Below the pieces are notes generated by a model. It saw nothing but the letters and a program-made list of their open reading frames with translations. It was not told the DNA's origin and made no database searches. The position numbers and the translations under genes are program-made. Below, one piece after another: positions 1 to 10,311 of a stretch of 64,000 nucleotides of DNA. Where the stretch lies: contig JAMNXO010000008.1 of assembly GCA_023653115.1 (NCBI GenBank), forward strand, positions 17,105 to 81,104, in the 5' to 3' direction. Position 1 is the stretch's first letter, and each line of letters starts with the position of its first letter. The DNA comes from Erythrobacter sp. GTDB taxonomy: Bacteria; Pseudomonadota; Alphaproteobacteria; Sphingomonadales; Sphingomonadaceae.

Positions 1-2
1 TG

Positions 3-1901
3 AGCCGTCCGGGCAATGCGGTGAGCGAGACCGTCTCGCCTGAAACCCGCGCCGAGGTGCGGCACAAGGTTTCGCGCTTTGTGCGCGGGCGCTGGTTCAG
101 CCCGCCCTTCTCCGGCGCGCGGTTCTCGGCGATGCTCTACGAGGCCTTCATGAAAATGGCGGATGAAGGCGACGGCCTGCCGTTGCTGCCACCGGGCTAT
201 CCGATCGACCTGGCTGTGACAGCGACCGATTTTCGCGGACACCCCCAGGCGCTGCGGCTGAATTCGCCCCCGCAGGTCGAGGAGATGGAGCACCGCCTAC
301 CGATCAATTTCCGCGCAAGGGTTGCCAATGATCCGCCGCAGCCGCTGGCCAATCCGCTTGAACTGGTGCTGGCTGCGCGCGCGACCGCGAGCTTTCCGGG
401 AGCATTTCCGCCGCTGACGATCAACGAGATCGACAATCTTGGCATGAGCGAAGGCCACAACTGGGCCACCCGCGAGCGGTTTCTGGAACGGATCATGCCG
501 GTCCACGCCGCCGCTGGCACGCTCGACAATGTCGCGCTGATTGACGGGGCGGTGCTGGTTAACGCACCGTTCGGCGCGGCGAGCGCGGCGCTGCATGGCC
601 GTCCGGCGCAGCGCGAGGTGGACCGGCGCTTCGTCTATATCGACCCGCGCCCCGATGCGAGCGGCATGGTCCCCGGTCGCAAGGAGCGCGAAATCGGCTT
701 TCTCGGCGCGATCTTCGGTTCGCTTTCCAGCATCCCGCGCGAACAGCCGATCCGCGACGATCTGGAGCGGATTGACCAGCAATCGCGCGATGCCGGCCGG
801 CTCAAACGGATCATCATGGATCTGCAGCCCGATATCGACCGTGCGGTGGAAAAGCTGTTCGGCTTCACCTTCCTGCTCGATCGCCCCAGCCCCAAGCGAC
901 TGGCGGGTTGGCGCGCGAAGGCGCAGCAGGCCGCAGCCGAGCGGGCGGGCTATGCCTTCGGGGCCTATGCGCTGGCGAAGTTCGATGCGATCCTCGATCA
1001 GCTGGCGGGCCTGACCTTGCGGGCCGCGCGAACACCCGCGATCGATCCGGCCCCGCTGGCCGAGGCGTTCCGCGGTGCATTGGCAGCGCGCGGATTAAGC
1101 CAGCTGACCGATACGCATGGCGGGGCCAATCCGGCGGCCATCGCGTTCTTCCGCGCGCATGACACAGCCTTCCGCATCCGCCGCCTGCAATTGCTGGCGC
1201 GCAAGCTGTCACGCGACTGGGAGCTGGATCCCGATATCCCCGAAGCCGCGCTCAATCAGGCGCGCGACCGGCTCTATGCGATCCTCGCGCTGTATCACCG
1301 CGCGGACGAAGACGTGATGCAATCGGCGCAGTTCGCCCAGCTGGCGCGCCGCGCGCGCGAAGCGCCGGGCGCGGTGCTCGATTTCCTCGCCGCCGAGCGC
1401 CTGCTGCCAACCACCGATCTCGCCGCAGAGCAGCTGCTCATCACCGCGCTGGAGGAGATGCCCAAGACGCTCAAGCGGCGGATGCTGCTGACCTATCTCG
1501 GCTTTCCGTTCTACGACGTCGCCACCTTCCCGCTGTCGCGGCGCGAGGGGCTCGATGAGTTCAACCCGGTGCGGATCGACCGCATCTCGCCCGAAGATGC
1601 GCGTTCAATCCGCGATGGCGGCACGGCGGCGACCTTGCGCGGGATCGAGTTCTACAATTTCGGCGCCTTCTTCAGCCGCGATTATCGCGAGAACGATTAC
1701 CTGTGGGGGCGCCTGCACGGGGCCGAGCGGATGATCGATCTGGTCGCCTCAACCGCCGGCGGGGCCGTGCCCGAAGCGCGCATCCGCGCAGCCAAGCGCG
1801 CGGTGTTTCTCGCGGTGCTGGAGGAAGAGGAAATCACCGGACGATGCCAGCGCGGACTGGTCGAGCAGATCCGCGGCGAAGTGCACGAGCGGATGGGCTA
1901 G
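3..1901 (+). CDS. Patatin-like phospholipase-type protein, 5' end outside window
   Basis: The frame is open to the window edge, so the N-terminus, where the patatin GxSxG nucleophile motif should lie, is missing. What remains (over 620 residues) matches the long patatin-like proteins of alphaproteobacteria: a DGA motif (Asp codon near 544) fits the second residue of the Ser-Asp dyad and is followed by NAPFGAA. The long helical, Arg/Ala-rich C-terminal half resembles the DUF3376-type extension. Expected activity is lipid acyl hydrolysis; the substrate is unknown. The GTG at 21 is only the first in-window start-like codon and is probably internal. Family confidence is good, function moderate. 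Confidence 0.8.
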   Translation, partial: SRPGNAVSETVSPETRAEVRHKVSRFVRGRWFSPPFSGARFSAMLYEAFMKMADEGDGLPLLPPGYPIDLAVTATDFRGHPQALRLNSPPQVEEMEHRLPINFRARVANDPPQPLANPLELVLAARATASFPGAFPPLTINEIDNLGMSEGHNWATRERFLERIMPVHAAAGTLDNVALIDGAVLVNAPFGAASAALHGRPAQREVDRRFVYIDPRPDASGMVPGRKEREIGFLGAIFGSLSSIPREQPIRDDLERIDQQSRDAGRLKRIIMDLQPDIDRAVEKLFGFTFLLDRPSPKRLAGWRAKAQQAAAERAGYAFGAYALAKFDAILDQLAGLTLRAARTPAIDPAPLAEAFRGALAARGLSQLTDTHGGANPAAIAFFRAHDTAFRIRRLQLLARKLSRDWELDPDIPEAALNQARDRLYAILALYHRADEDVMQSAQFAQLARRAREAPGAVLDFLAAERLLPTTDLAAEQLLITALEEMPKTLKRRMLLTYLGFPFYDVATFPLSRREGLDEFNPVRIDRISPEDARSIRDGGTAATLRGIEFYNFGAFFSRDYRENDYLWGRLHGAERMIDLVASTAGGAVPEARIRAAKRAVFLAVLEEEEITGRCQRGLVEQIRGEVHERMG

Positions 1902-1912
1902 GCGCTTACCCG

Positions 1913-2207
1913 CTAACTTTGGGGCGCAAAGAACAACAGCAGCCGGTTGAAGCGCGCCGGCACCCGCATGGTGCGCTCCCACATGGCCGGAGATGTGGTG
2001 TTGCGGTTGACCACATCCTCGATCAGCGCGCCCGCATCATCATAGCCCGGCGCAGCAATCCGCCGCTATATCGAGCGGGGCGGAGGAGTTGAGCCCGGGG
2101 AAATTGCCATGCTGGCGCGCCGGATCATAATCCAGCGCCAGAGCCGCGCGCCGCGCCGCCCACGGCTCTTTCAGGAAATCGTCGATGATGAGGAGCGATG
2201 GCAGCAC
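1913..2207 (-). pseudogene. Decayed DUF6445-like (2OG-Fe(II) oxygenase-like) gene
   Basis: Directly downstream of dnaJ, a GTG-initiated frame reads LLIIDDFL, ALALDYDP and GNFPGLNS, the hallmark N-terminal segment of DUF6445-type proteins, then stops after about 45 residues (CAGL, stop). In the next frame, from the same spot, the sequence continues GYDDAGALIEDVVNRNTTS, then MWERTMRVPARFNRLLLF, matching the C-terminal segment of the same family, and ends at the TAG at 1913-1915. The central part, including the expected metal-binding residues, is absent. I read this as an internal deletion plus frameshift. The start is uncertain; an ATG at 2218 in another frame overlaps the dnaJ stop. Confidence 0.7.
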
Positions 2208-2217
2208 GGCGCGGCCA

Positions 2218-3372
2218 TCAGCTCCCGAACACATCCTTGAGCTTGTCGAAGAAGCCGCGCGTTTCGGGGCATTCGTCGCCGGTTTCGGTCGAGCGGAATT
2301 CCTCGAGCAGTTCCTTCTGGCGGCGCGATAGCTTGGTGGGGGTTTCCACCACGATCTCCGCCACCAGACCACCCCGACCGCGCCCCTGCAGCACCGGCAT
2401 CCCGGCCCCGCGCACACGCAGCTGCTTGCCCGACTGGATACCCGCCGGAATGTCGAGCCGGTTGGTCGATCCGTCGAGATCGGGGATCTCCACACAGCCG
2501 CCGAGTGAGGCGGTGGTGAAACTCACCGGCACGCGCGTGAGCAGCGTGGTGCCCTCGCGTTCGAACACGCGGTGCTGCTGGACGTGGAGGAAAATATAGA
2601 GATCGCCCGGAGGCGCGCCGCGCTGGCCCGCCTCGCCCTTGCCCGAAAGGCGGATGCGGGTGCCGGTATCGACGCCGGCAGGAATATCGACCTTGAGCGA
2701 CTGCGGCCGGTCCACCCGCCCTTCGCCGCGGCATTCGCGGCACGGATCCTCGATCACGCTGCCGCGCCCGCTGCAGGTGGGGCATGGCCGCTCGACCACG
2801 AACAGTCCCTGCTTGGCGCGCACGCTGCCCATACCGCCGCACAGGTTGCACTGGCGTTCCGAGGTGCCGGGTGTCGCACCGCTGCCATCGCAGGTTTCGC
2901 AGGCCTGCGAGACTTCGATCTCGATTTCGGTGCTCTTGCCGTGGAAGGCTTCTTCGAGGCTGACCTGCATATCATAGCGCAGGTCCGCCCCGCGCCGGTT
3001 CTGCTGGCGCGCCGCGCCGCCTCCGCCAAAGGCGCTGCCGAAGATCGTCTCGAAGATATCGCCGATATCGGCAAAATCGCCGCGCCCGCCGCCGAAGCCT
3101 CCGCCAAACGGGCCGCCGCCCCCGCCGCCGTTCATGCCTTGGGTAAAGGCCTCGTGGCCGTAGCGATCATAGGCCGCGCGCTTCTGCGGGTCCTTGAGGC
3201 AGTCATAGGCCTCGTTGATTGCCTTGAACTTGGCTTCGCAGGTCGTATCGCCCGGATTGCGATCCGGGTGATATTTCATCGCGAGCTTGCGATAGGCGCT
3301 CTTGAGCGACGCGCCATCGGCATCGCGCGCGACTTCGAGCGTAGCGTAGTAATCAGTCTGGGCGCTGGACAT
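2218..3372 (-). CDS. dnaJ: Chaperone protein DnaJ
   Basis: Hsp40 co-chaperone that delivers unfolded clients to DnaK and stimulates its ATPase. The 384-residue protein has the full class I layout: a J domain with HPD at residues 35-37, a Gly/Phe-rich linker around residues 75-120 (GGGFGGG), four CxxCxGxG zinc repeats (CETCDGSG, CNLCGGMG, CPTCSGRG, CRECRGEG), then the C-terminal client-binding domain. It lies 91 bp downstream of dnaK on the same strand with a strong hairpin between them, so co-transcription is likely. The ATG start gives the standard MSSAQTDYYATLEV N-terminus. Confidence 0.98.
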   Translation of the reverse strand: MSSAQTDYYATLEVARDADGASLKSAYRKLAMKYHPDRNPGDTTCEAKFKAINEAYDCLKDPQKRAAYDRYGHEAFTQGMNGGGGGGPFGGGFGGGRGDFADIGDIFETIFGSAFGGGGAARQQNRRGADLRYDMQVSLEEAFHGKSTEIEIEVSQACETCDGSGATPGTSERQCNLCGGMGSVRAKQGLFVVERPCPTCSGRGSVIEDPCRECRGEGRVDRPQSLKVDIPAGVDTGTRIRLSGKGEAGQRGAPPGDLYIFLHVQQHRVFEREGTTLLTRVPVSFTTASLGGCVEIPDLDGSTNRLDIPAGIQSGKQLRVRGAGMPVLQGRGRGGLVAEIVVETPTKLSRRQKELLEEFRSTETGDECPETRGFFDKLKDVFGS

Positions 3373-3399
3373 AAAGCTGACCTAATCCCCGTAACCAGA

Positions 3400-3443
3400 C
3401 GCCGCCGATATGCCGGAACGAAAAACCGGGCACATCGGCGGCG
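3400..3443 (-). promoter_or_regulatory. dnaK-dnaJ intercistronic stem-loop
   Basis: Arms at 3400-3414 and 3429-3443 pair over 14 of 15 positions, closing a 14-nt loop. It sits in the 91-bp gap between the dnaK stop and the dnaJ start. No T-run follows on the minus strand, so it is more likely an mRNA stabilising or attenuating hairpin that sets the DnaK:DnaJ ratio than a full terminator. The role is inference. Confidence 0.6.
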
Positions 3444-3463
3444 CGCAAGGTGGCATCGGGGCC

Positions 3464-5386
<1,923 letters not shown>

Positions 5387-5477
5387 TTTTACCCCATCCA
5401 TCTGGACAATTGTTGGACGCCGCATTCGCGCTTCCCACAGGGCGGCAAAGCGCTTTGGCGGCTCGTTTGTGGAAGCG

Positions 5478-5505
5478 ATATAGGTGCGGTTTTGCTTGGC
5501 ACAAG
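5478..5505 (-). promoter_or_regulatory. Putative sigma-32 (RpoH) promoter of dnaK
   Basis: On the minus strand, CTTG (5502-5505) and CCTATAT (5478-5484) are separated by 17 bp, about 90 bp upstream of the dnaK start. This fits the alphaproteobacterial RpoH pattern of CTTG, 17-18 bp, CYTATNT as I remember it. I see no CIRCE palindrome (TTAGCACTC with GAGTGCTAA) here, so HrcA control of dnaK is not supported by this sequence. Confidence 0.55.
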
Positions 5506-5553
5506 ACTTCGCAGCCCCTAGTTTTCGGCCATTCCATCAGGGAGCAACATCAC

Positions 5554-6063
5554 GTGAAAATCATTGCAGGATCACTTTCGGGCCTTGGCAGGGGTATGCT
5601 GGCCGCCGGTTTGGCCGCCGCCACGCTCGGTCTGGCCGCCTGCGGCAGCGAGGCCGAGGCCCCGGCCGAAGCGGTCGCAGGACAGGTGCCGGGCCTCACG
5701 ATCACCAACGCCCGCCTCGTCCTCGCGCCGGTCGCAGGCAATCCGGCGGCGGTCTATTTCGACATTGCCTATGAAGGCGAACAGGGCCTCACCATCCGCA
5801 AGGCCGATGTCGAAGGCGCCGGCATGACGATGATGCACGATTACGGCGAATATGATTTCAAGGTGCAGATGATGGAAGCGCTCCCTGTGGCGCTGACCAA
5901 GGGTGCCAAGATCGAATTCAAGCCCGGCGGGCTGCACGTGATGGCAATGGAGCCGGCCGCCACCCTGAAGCCGGGCGACAAGGTCAAGGTCACGCTGACG
6001 ATGTCGGGCGGCACCACGCAGGTGTTTGAGGCCGATGTGCGCGCGGCAGGCGAAGAACGCTGA
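5554..6063 (+). CDS. Copper chaperone PCuAC family lipoprotein
   Basis: Predicted exported Cu(I) chaperone of the PCuAC (DUF461) family, which feeds copper to the CuA site of cytochrome c oxidase. The GTG at 5554 is chosen because AGGGAG ends 9 bp upstream and it gives a signal peptide with a lipobox (LAAC). The mature part has the family metal ligands: MMMHDYGEY in the first half and GGLHVMAME in the second, close to the H-M-H-M pattern. It is 169 residues long and transcribed divergently from dnaK; the shared region holds the proposed heat-shock promoter. The neighbourhood has no cytochrome oxidase genes. Confidence 0.88.
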   Translation: MKIIAGSLSGLGRGMLAAGLAAATLGLAACGSEAEAPAEAVAGQVPGLTITNARLVLAPVAGNPAAVYFDIAYEGEQGLTIRKADVEGAGMTMMHDYGEYDFKVQMMEALPVALTKGAKIEFKPGGLHVMAMEPAATLKPGDKVKVTLTMSGGTTQVFEADVRAAGEER

Positions 6064-6098
6064 GTGATCGGCTGACAGGACAGGGCGCATCGGGGTCG

Positions 6099-6623
6099 TT
6101 GCAGGGTCATGCAGCGCTCGTAGAGCCGTCATTATCCTGTCCTGTCGGCGGCATCCGGGCGCTTACACCGGGCGAGATCGCGCTCGCCCGGAGCGTCTTT
6201 GGCGAAGCGATCGACTACACCCGCGTCACCATCCGGCGGCGCAAGTTCATGCCGTTCCACCCCCGCAGGGTGACGATGGCACCGATGGGGCACCTGCATT
6301 TCCATCCGCACGCCGAGCATTACTGCGACGATTTCGCCAACGCCCCGCTCCACCATCAAGGGCATTTCATTCACGAAATGGTGCACGTGTGGCAGGCGCA
6401 GACGCACGGCAAATGGCACCTGATGCTGCGCCGCCACCCGTGGTGCCGCTATGACTATGCGCTGAAGCCCGGTTGGAGCCTCGCGCAATACGGCCTTGAA
6501 CAACAAGCAGAAATCGTGCGGCACGCGTTCATGCAGCGTCACCGCGCGATCATCCCCGGCGCGCCGCCGCGCAAGACCTATGATGCGATCCTCGAGACGG
6601 CGTTCGGGCCGGAGAAGGCTTAA
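6099..6623 (+). CDS. Putative zinc-peptidase-like protein with HExxH motif ('vgr-related' type)
   Basis: 174-residue soluble protein containing HEMVHVWQ at residues 92-99, the HExxH zinc signature seen in gluzincin-like peptidases. Surrounding His-rich stretches (HLHFHPHAEH, HHQGHF) are also conserved in a family that sphingomonad genomes often label vgr-related. No signal peptide is seen. The only in-frame start near the beginning is a TTG at 6099; no ATG or GTG follows before the conserved region, so the start is uncertain. It lies 35 bp after the PCuAC gene and meets grpE tail to tail with a 4-bp overlap. A protease role is not proven. Confidence 0.6.
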   Translation: MQGHAALVEPSLSCPVGGIRALTPGEIALARSVFGEAIDYTRVTIRRRKFMPFHPRRVTMAPMGHLHFHPHAEHYCDDFANAPLHHQGHFIHEMVHVWQAQTHGKWHLMLRRHPWCRYDYALKPGWSLAQYGLEQQAEIVRHAFMQRHRAIIPGAPPRKTYDAILETAFGPEKA

Positions 6624-7195
6624 TCCGGCTTCTTCGCCACGGCGACCATTGCGGCGCGCAGCAGACGGTCCTTGATCATCCATCCGGCCTGCATTTCCTG
6701 CACGACTGTGCCCGGTTCATGGTCCGCCGAGGGCACCTCCAGCATCGCCTGATGCTGGTTGGGATCGAGCGGAAGGCCCATTGATGCGATGCGGGTGATG
6801 CCGTGGCTGGCAAACACCTTCTCCAGCTCACGCTGGGTCGCTTCAAGGCCGATCACGAGGCCTTTCATGCTGTCATCGGCCCGCAGGCTTTCAGGGATTG
6901 CCTGGACTGCGCGGGCGAGATTGTCAGCCACGCTCAGGATGTCGCGGGCAAAGCCGGTTGCGGCGTAGGCACGGGCCTCGTCCTTCTCGCGCTCGAGCCG
7001 GCGGCGCACATTCTGCGTTTCGGCCTGGGCGTAGAGCACGTCCTGCTTGGCGGTTTCCAGATCGCGGCGCAGCGCTGCCAGCGCCTCGGCCACGGTGTCC
7101 ACGCCCGCGTCGTCGCCCTTGTCGAGGAACTCCTCGGGCACACCGTTCAATTCGTCTTCGGCCGCTTGATCACGCGGCTTGTCGTTGTCGATCAT
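6620..7195 (-). CDS. grpE: Nucleotide exchange factor GrpE
   Basis: Co-chaperone that releases ADP from DnaK. The 191-residue protein has the expected acidic, disordered N-terminus, a long coiled coil (residues ~40-100 with RRRLEREKDEARAYA), and the C-terminal beta domain ending GWMIKDRLLRAAMVAVAKKP, a strong GrpE signature. It follows hrcA by 16 bp on the same strand, the classic hrcA-grpE operon, while its partners dnaK and dnaJ lie in a separate unit 1.2 kb away. The ATG start agrees with family length. Confidence 0.98.
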   Translation of the reverse strand: MIDNDKPRDQAAEDELNGVPEEFLDKGDDAGVDTVAEALAALRRDLETAKQDVLYAQAETQNVRRRLEREKDEARAYAATGFARDILSVADNLARAVQAIPESLRADDSMKGLVIGLEATQRELEKVFASHGITRIASMGLPLDPNQHQAMLEVPSADHEPGTVVQEMQAGWMIKDRLLRAAMVAVAKKPD

Positions 7196-7211
7196 GTCGT
7201 ATTGCTTCCAT

Positions 7212-8255
7212 TCAAGCGATGAGCTTGCCCAGCGAACGGGCGGTCAAATCCACCATGGGGACAACCCGCGCGTAATTCAACCGCACAGGCCCGATCACGC
7301 CCAGCACACCGACCACCCGGCCCTCGCGATCGCGATAGGGCGAAGCAATCACCGATGAGCCTGATAGCGCGAACAAACGGTTCTCCGAGCCGATGAAAAT
7401 CCGCGTCGCCTCGGCTTCGCGCGCCGAATCGAGCAGCTCGGCCACTGATTGCTTGTTTTCCAGATCTTCGAGCAGCATCCGCACCCGTTCGATATCGCCC
7501 ACGGCCGCCTCGTCGAGCAGATTGGCCGCGCCGCGCACAATCAGCACGGGCCGCGCGGCGGCATCCTCGCTCCACACCGCAAGGCCGCGCTCGACCAAAT
7601 CGCGCGAGGCATCATCGAGCTGGGACCGGCCCGCGGAAATCTCCGAACGCATCGCCAGCGCTGCGTCAGCGAGCGTGCGGCCGGCGAGCCGCGCGGTGAT
7701 GTAATTGCTCGCCTGATCAAGCGCGCTCGCGCTGATCGCGCCGCCAATATTGAGCACACGGTTTTCGACCCCGCCGTCCTCGCCCACCAGCACCGCGAGT
7801 GCCCGCCCCTGCCCCAGATCGACCAGACTGAACTGCGCAAGCCGTTGTTCGCGCGGAGCCACCAGCACCATCCCCGCCGCGCCCGAAAGGTCCGACAGGA
7901 TCGAAGACGCCTGCTTCAGGGCGGCTTCCAGCGGCCCGGCTTCGGCCAGGCGCGCTTCGATGGCGGCCTGTTCCTGCATCGTCGGCTCGGCGACCCGCAT
8001 CATGCCGTCCACGAAAATGCGCAGGCCCGCGTCGGTCGGCAACCGCCCTGCGCTGGTATGCGGCGCGGCGAGCAGACCTGCCGTCTCCAGATCGGCGAGC
8101 ACCGAACGGATCGAGGCCGGCGAAAGATTGAGCGTGCCATCTGCCGCCAGCGTCTTGGAGCCCACCGGCTGCCCGCTGTCGATATATTCCTCGACCACGC
8201 GGCGGAAAATCTCGCGCGCACGGGAAGTCAGTTCGGTTACGGGAAGCGAGGTCAT
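7212..8255 (-). CDS. hrcA: Heat-inducible transcription repressor HrcA
   Basis: Repressor that normally binds CIRCE operators of groESL and related heat-shock genes, with folding assisted by GroEL. The frame stays open far upstream, but the ATG at 8255 gives 347 residues, the family length, beginning MTSLPVTELTSRAREIFRRV. An N-terminal winged helix (residues ~10-80, with EEYIDSGQPVGSKTL and SPASIRSVLADLE) is followed by a GAF-like domain and a C-terminus with SENRLFALSGSSVIASPY. It is first gene of hrcA-grpE and divergent from rph. No CIRCE copy is recognisable in this window, so its targets probably lie elsewhere. Confidence 0.97.
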   Translation of the reverse strand: MTSLPVTELTSRAREIFRRVVEEYIDSGQPVGSKTLAADGTLNLSPASIRSVLADLETAGLLAAPHTSAGRLPTDAGLRIFVDGMMRVAEPTMQEQAAIEARLAEAGPLEAALKQASSILSDLSGAAGMVLVAPREQRLAQFSLVDLGQGRALAVLVGEDGGVENRVLNIGGAISASALDQASNYITARLAGRTLADAALAMRSEISAGRSQLDDASRDLVERGLAVWSEDAAARPVLIVRGAANLLDEAAVGDIERVRMLLEDLENKQSVAELLDSAREAEATRIFIGSENRLFALSGSSVIASPYRDREGRVVGVLGVIGPVRLNYARVVPMVDLTARSLGKLIA

Positions 8256-8294
8256 GAAGGGATAGTTAACCACTATCGCCAACTTTCTCAAATT

Positions 8295-8320
8295 CCCTTC
8301 GCCTTGCGCTTGTCGAAGGG
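8295..8320. repeat. Small palindromic intergenic repeat (CTTGTCGAAG core)
   Basis: CCCTTCG (8295-8301) and CGAAGGG (8314-8320) form a 7-bp stem around a 12-nt loop between hrcA and rph. The sequence GCTTGTCGAAG at 8308-8318 recurs in the paired repeat at 13971-14058. Such palindromes are common intergenic repeats in sphingomonads. No function is evident. Confidence 0.55.
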
Positions 8321-8367
8321 CTGCACTTTCTTCTAGCGCAGGCCGCACACAACAAAGGACACCTCCC

Positions 8368-9081
8368 ATGCGCCCATCCGGACGCGCGCCCGACGAGATG
8401 CGCGCTATCACGATCGAGACCGGTTTCACCCGCCACGCTGAAGGATCGGTGCTGATCGGCTTCGGCGATACCAAGGTGCTGTGCACCGCCAGCGTCGAAC
8501 GCGGCGTGCCGCCGTGGCTTCGCGGCAAGGGCGAAGGCTGGGTGACGGGCGAGTATTCGATGCTCCCGCGCGCCACCCACACCCGCGGCGCACGCGAGGC
8601 AGCCAAGGGCAAGCAATCGGGCCGCACGCAGGAAATCCAGCGGCTCATCGGGCGGTCTTTGCGCGCTGTGGTGGATCTGCAAAAGCTCGGCGAGCGGCAG
8701 ATTACGCTGGATTGCGATGTGATCCAGGCCGATGGCGGCACCCGCACGGCGGCGATTTCGGGCGCGTGGATTGCCCTGCGTCTGGCGGTGAACGGCCTGA
8801 TGGCATCGGGCGATATCAAGCACGATCCGATCTCCGCGCAGGTGGCCGGCATCTCCTGCGGTATCTTCAAGGGCACGCCCGTGCTCGATCTCGATTACGA
8901 CGAGGATTCGAACGCCGAAGCCGATGGCAACTTCGTGTTGCTGTCAGGCGGCCAGATCGCCGAGGTGCAGGCCACCGCCGAAGGCGCGACCTATGACGAG
9001 GAAGGCCTTCTGCGCCTCCTGCGCCTCGCCCGGATCGGCTGTGACCGCATCTTTGCGGCGCAGTTGGACGCGGTGAAGTGA
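8368..9081 (+). CDS. rph: Ribonuclease PH
   Basis: Phosphorolytic 3'-5' exoribonuclease that trims tRNA 3' ends. The 237-residue protein starts with the canonical [12 protein letters not shown] and contains [25 protein letters not shown] and the phosphate-site region [18 protein letters not shown], with [14 protein letters not shown] further on. A ribosome binding site (AAAGGA) lies 8 bp upstream of the ATG. It is divergent from hrcA and overlaps rdgB by 4 bp (GTGA), so the two are translationally coupled. Confidence 0.99.
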   Translation: MRPSGRAPDEMRAITIETGFTRHAEGSVLIGFGDTKVLCTASVERGVPPWLRGKGEGWVTGEYSMLPRATHTRGAREAAKGKQSGRTQEIQRLIGRSLRAVVDLQKLGERQITLDCDVIQADGGTRTAAISGAWIALRLAVNGLMASGDIKHDPISAQVAGISCGIFKGTPVLDLDYDEDSNAEADGNFVLLSGGQIAEVQATAEGATYDEEGLLRLLRLARIGCDRIFAAQLDAVK

Positions 9082-9707
9082 CACGGCGTCTCGGTTCGGG
9101 CTCCCTGGTGATTGCCACGCACAACGCTGGCAAGCTCAAGGAAATCGGCGCGCTGCTCGCCCCGTTTGGCATCAATTGCCTTTCGGCCGGGTCGCTCGGC
9201 CTGCCCGAACCGGACGAGACCGGCACCACCTTTGTCCAGAACGCGCTGATCAAGGCGCGCGCGGCGGCCGAGGCGTCGGGCATGGCGGCACTGGCGGATG
9301 ACAGCGGGCTTAGCGTCGCGGCGTTGGATGGTCGGCCCGGGGTTTACACTGCGGACTGGGCCGAGCGGCAGTGGTTCGAAGGCGCACCGGGCCGCGATTG
9401 GTATATGGCGATGGGCAAGGTCGAAGGGATGCTCGCTGAAAAGGGCGAGGCCATTGACCGTTCGGCCGCGTTCCATTGCGTGCTCGCTATCGCCTGGCCC
9501 GAGGGCGACTACGCGATTTACGAGGGCCGCTGCGATGGCAGCCTCACCTGGCCGCCGCGCGGCAAGATGGGTTTCGGTTATGATCCGGTGTTCGTTCCGG
9601 CCGGCGGCACCATGACGTTCGCCGAGATCACTCCGGAGGAAAAGCACGCGATCAGCCACCGCGCGGATGCCTTCGCCAAGCTGGTGGCGGAACAGTTCCC
9701 GCGCTGA
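9078..9707 (+). CDS. rdgB: dITP/XTP pyrophosphatase (RdgB/HAM1 family)
   Basis: House-cleaning enzyme that hydrolyses non-canonical purine triphosphates such as dITP and XTP to monophosphates. The 209-residue protein has the substrate-binding [15 protein letters not shown] near the N-terminus, the catalytic stretch [10 protein letters not shown] with LDGRPGVY, and [13 protein letters not shown]. The GTG start overlaps the rph stop codon (GTGA), placing it in one operon with rph, a common alphaproteobacterial arrangement. Confidence 0.98.
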   Translation: MTRRLGSGSLVIATHNAGKLKEIGALLAPFGINCLSAGSLGLPEPDETGTTFVQNALIKARAAAEASGMAALADDSGLSVAALDGRPGVYTADWAERQWFEGAPGRDWYMAMGKVEGMLAEKGEAIDRSAAFHCVLAIAWPEGDYAIYEGRCDGSLTWPPRGKMGFGYDPVFVPAGGTMTFAEITPEEKHAISHRADAFAKLVAEQFPR

Positions 9708-9708
9708 G

Positions 9709-10263
9709 TTAACGCCGGGCGATGTGGTCGTCGGGATCGATCAGGTGGCCCCAGACATTGCCCGCCGGCCAGTAGCGGCACACCAGCACTTCATCGCTCG
9801 CGGTGCGGGCGACAGCGCAGCCGACCTCGCGGGTCTGCGGCCAGATAATCTGGGTGTAATGCGCCACATCGCTCCAGCGGCCGGTGCGCGAGACTTCGGG
9901 GAAATTGCCAGGGCGGAAGTGGCGCTTTTCCGCAACGAAAAAGCCGACTGTGTCCCATGCCGACCAATAGCCCTTGGGCCCGCGCCACAGGTTTTCGCCC
10001 TGCCCCTTGCGCTGCTGGGGCGAGGCGTGTTCGTAAAGATTGTTGCGGGCAAGGTGATGCGCCCATGCGTCGGCATCGCGGGCCAACTGGTCGCTCCACG
10101 CCAGCGGAGCAAGGCCGACGTCCTCACGCGCTAGATTATGCGCGTCGATCCAGTCGCGCTGATCGGAGCGAGACGCTTGCGGCTGGGCTGGCGTGGCTGC
10201 CATAAGCAGGGCAAGGCTGGCGAGCCGGGCAATTGTGGTAAGCACGAACAGGTTACTCCGCAT
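9709..10263 (-). CDS. Secreted CAP (SCP/PR-1-like) domain protein
   Basis: Exported protein of 184 residues with a single CAP domain. The ATG at 10263 is favoured because it gives a clean signal peptide (MRSNLFVL then ASLALLMAATPAQPQA). Family motifs are HNLAREDVGLAPLAW, the HASP segment, GENLW, and HYTQIIWPQTREVGCA followed by CRYWPAGN, which include the usual CAP cavity His and Glu residues. Bacterial CAP proteins are poorly understood and their activity is unknown. It sits on the opposite strand between rdgB and hemW and ends 2 bp after the rdgB stop. Confidence 0.9.
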   Translation of the reverse strand: MRSNLFVLTTIARLASLALLMAATPAQPQASRSDQRDWIDAHNLAREDVGLAPLAWSDQLARDADAWAHHLARNNLYEHASPQQRKGQGENLWRGPKGYWSAWDTVGFFVAEKRHFRPGNFPEVSRTGRWSDVAHYTQIIWPQTREVGCAVARTASDEVLVCRYWPAGNVWGHLIDPDDHIARR

Positions 10264-10311
10264 GAGATACGAACTATCCGGCAACGATTAAGCGAGGCTG
10301 AAAATTCCCCT

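Noticed and set aside
8256..8367. CIRCE operator between hrcA and rph
   Set aside because: No TTAGCACTC/GAGTGCTAA pair; the palindrome present belongs to the CTTGTCGAAG repeat family.
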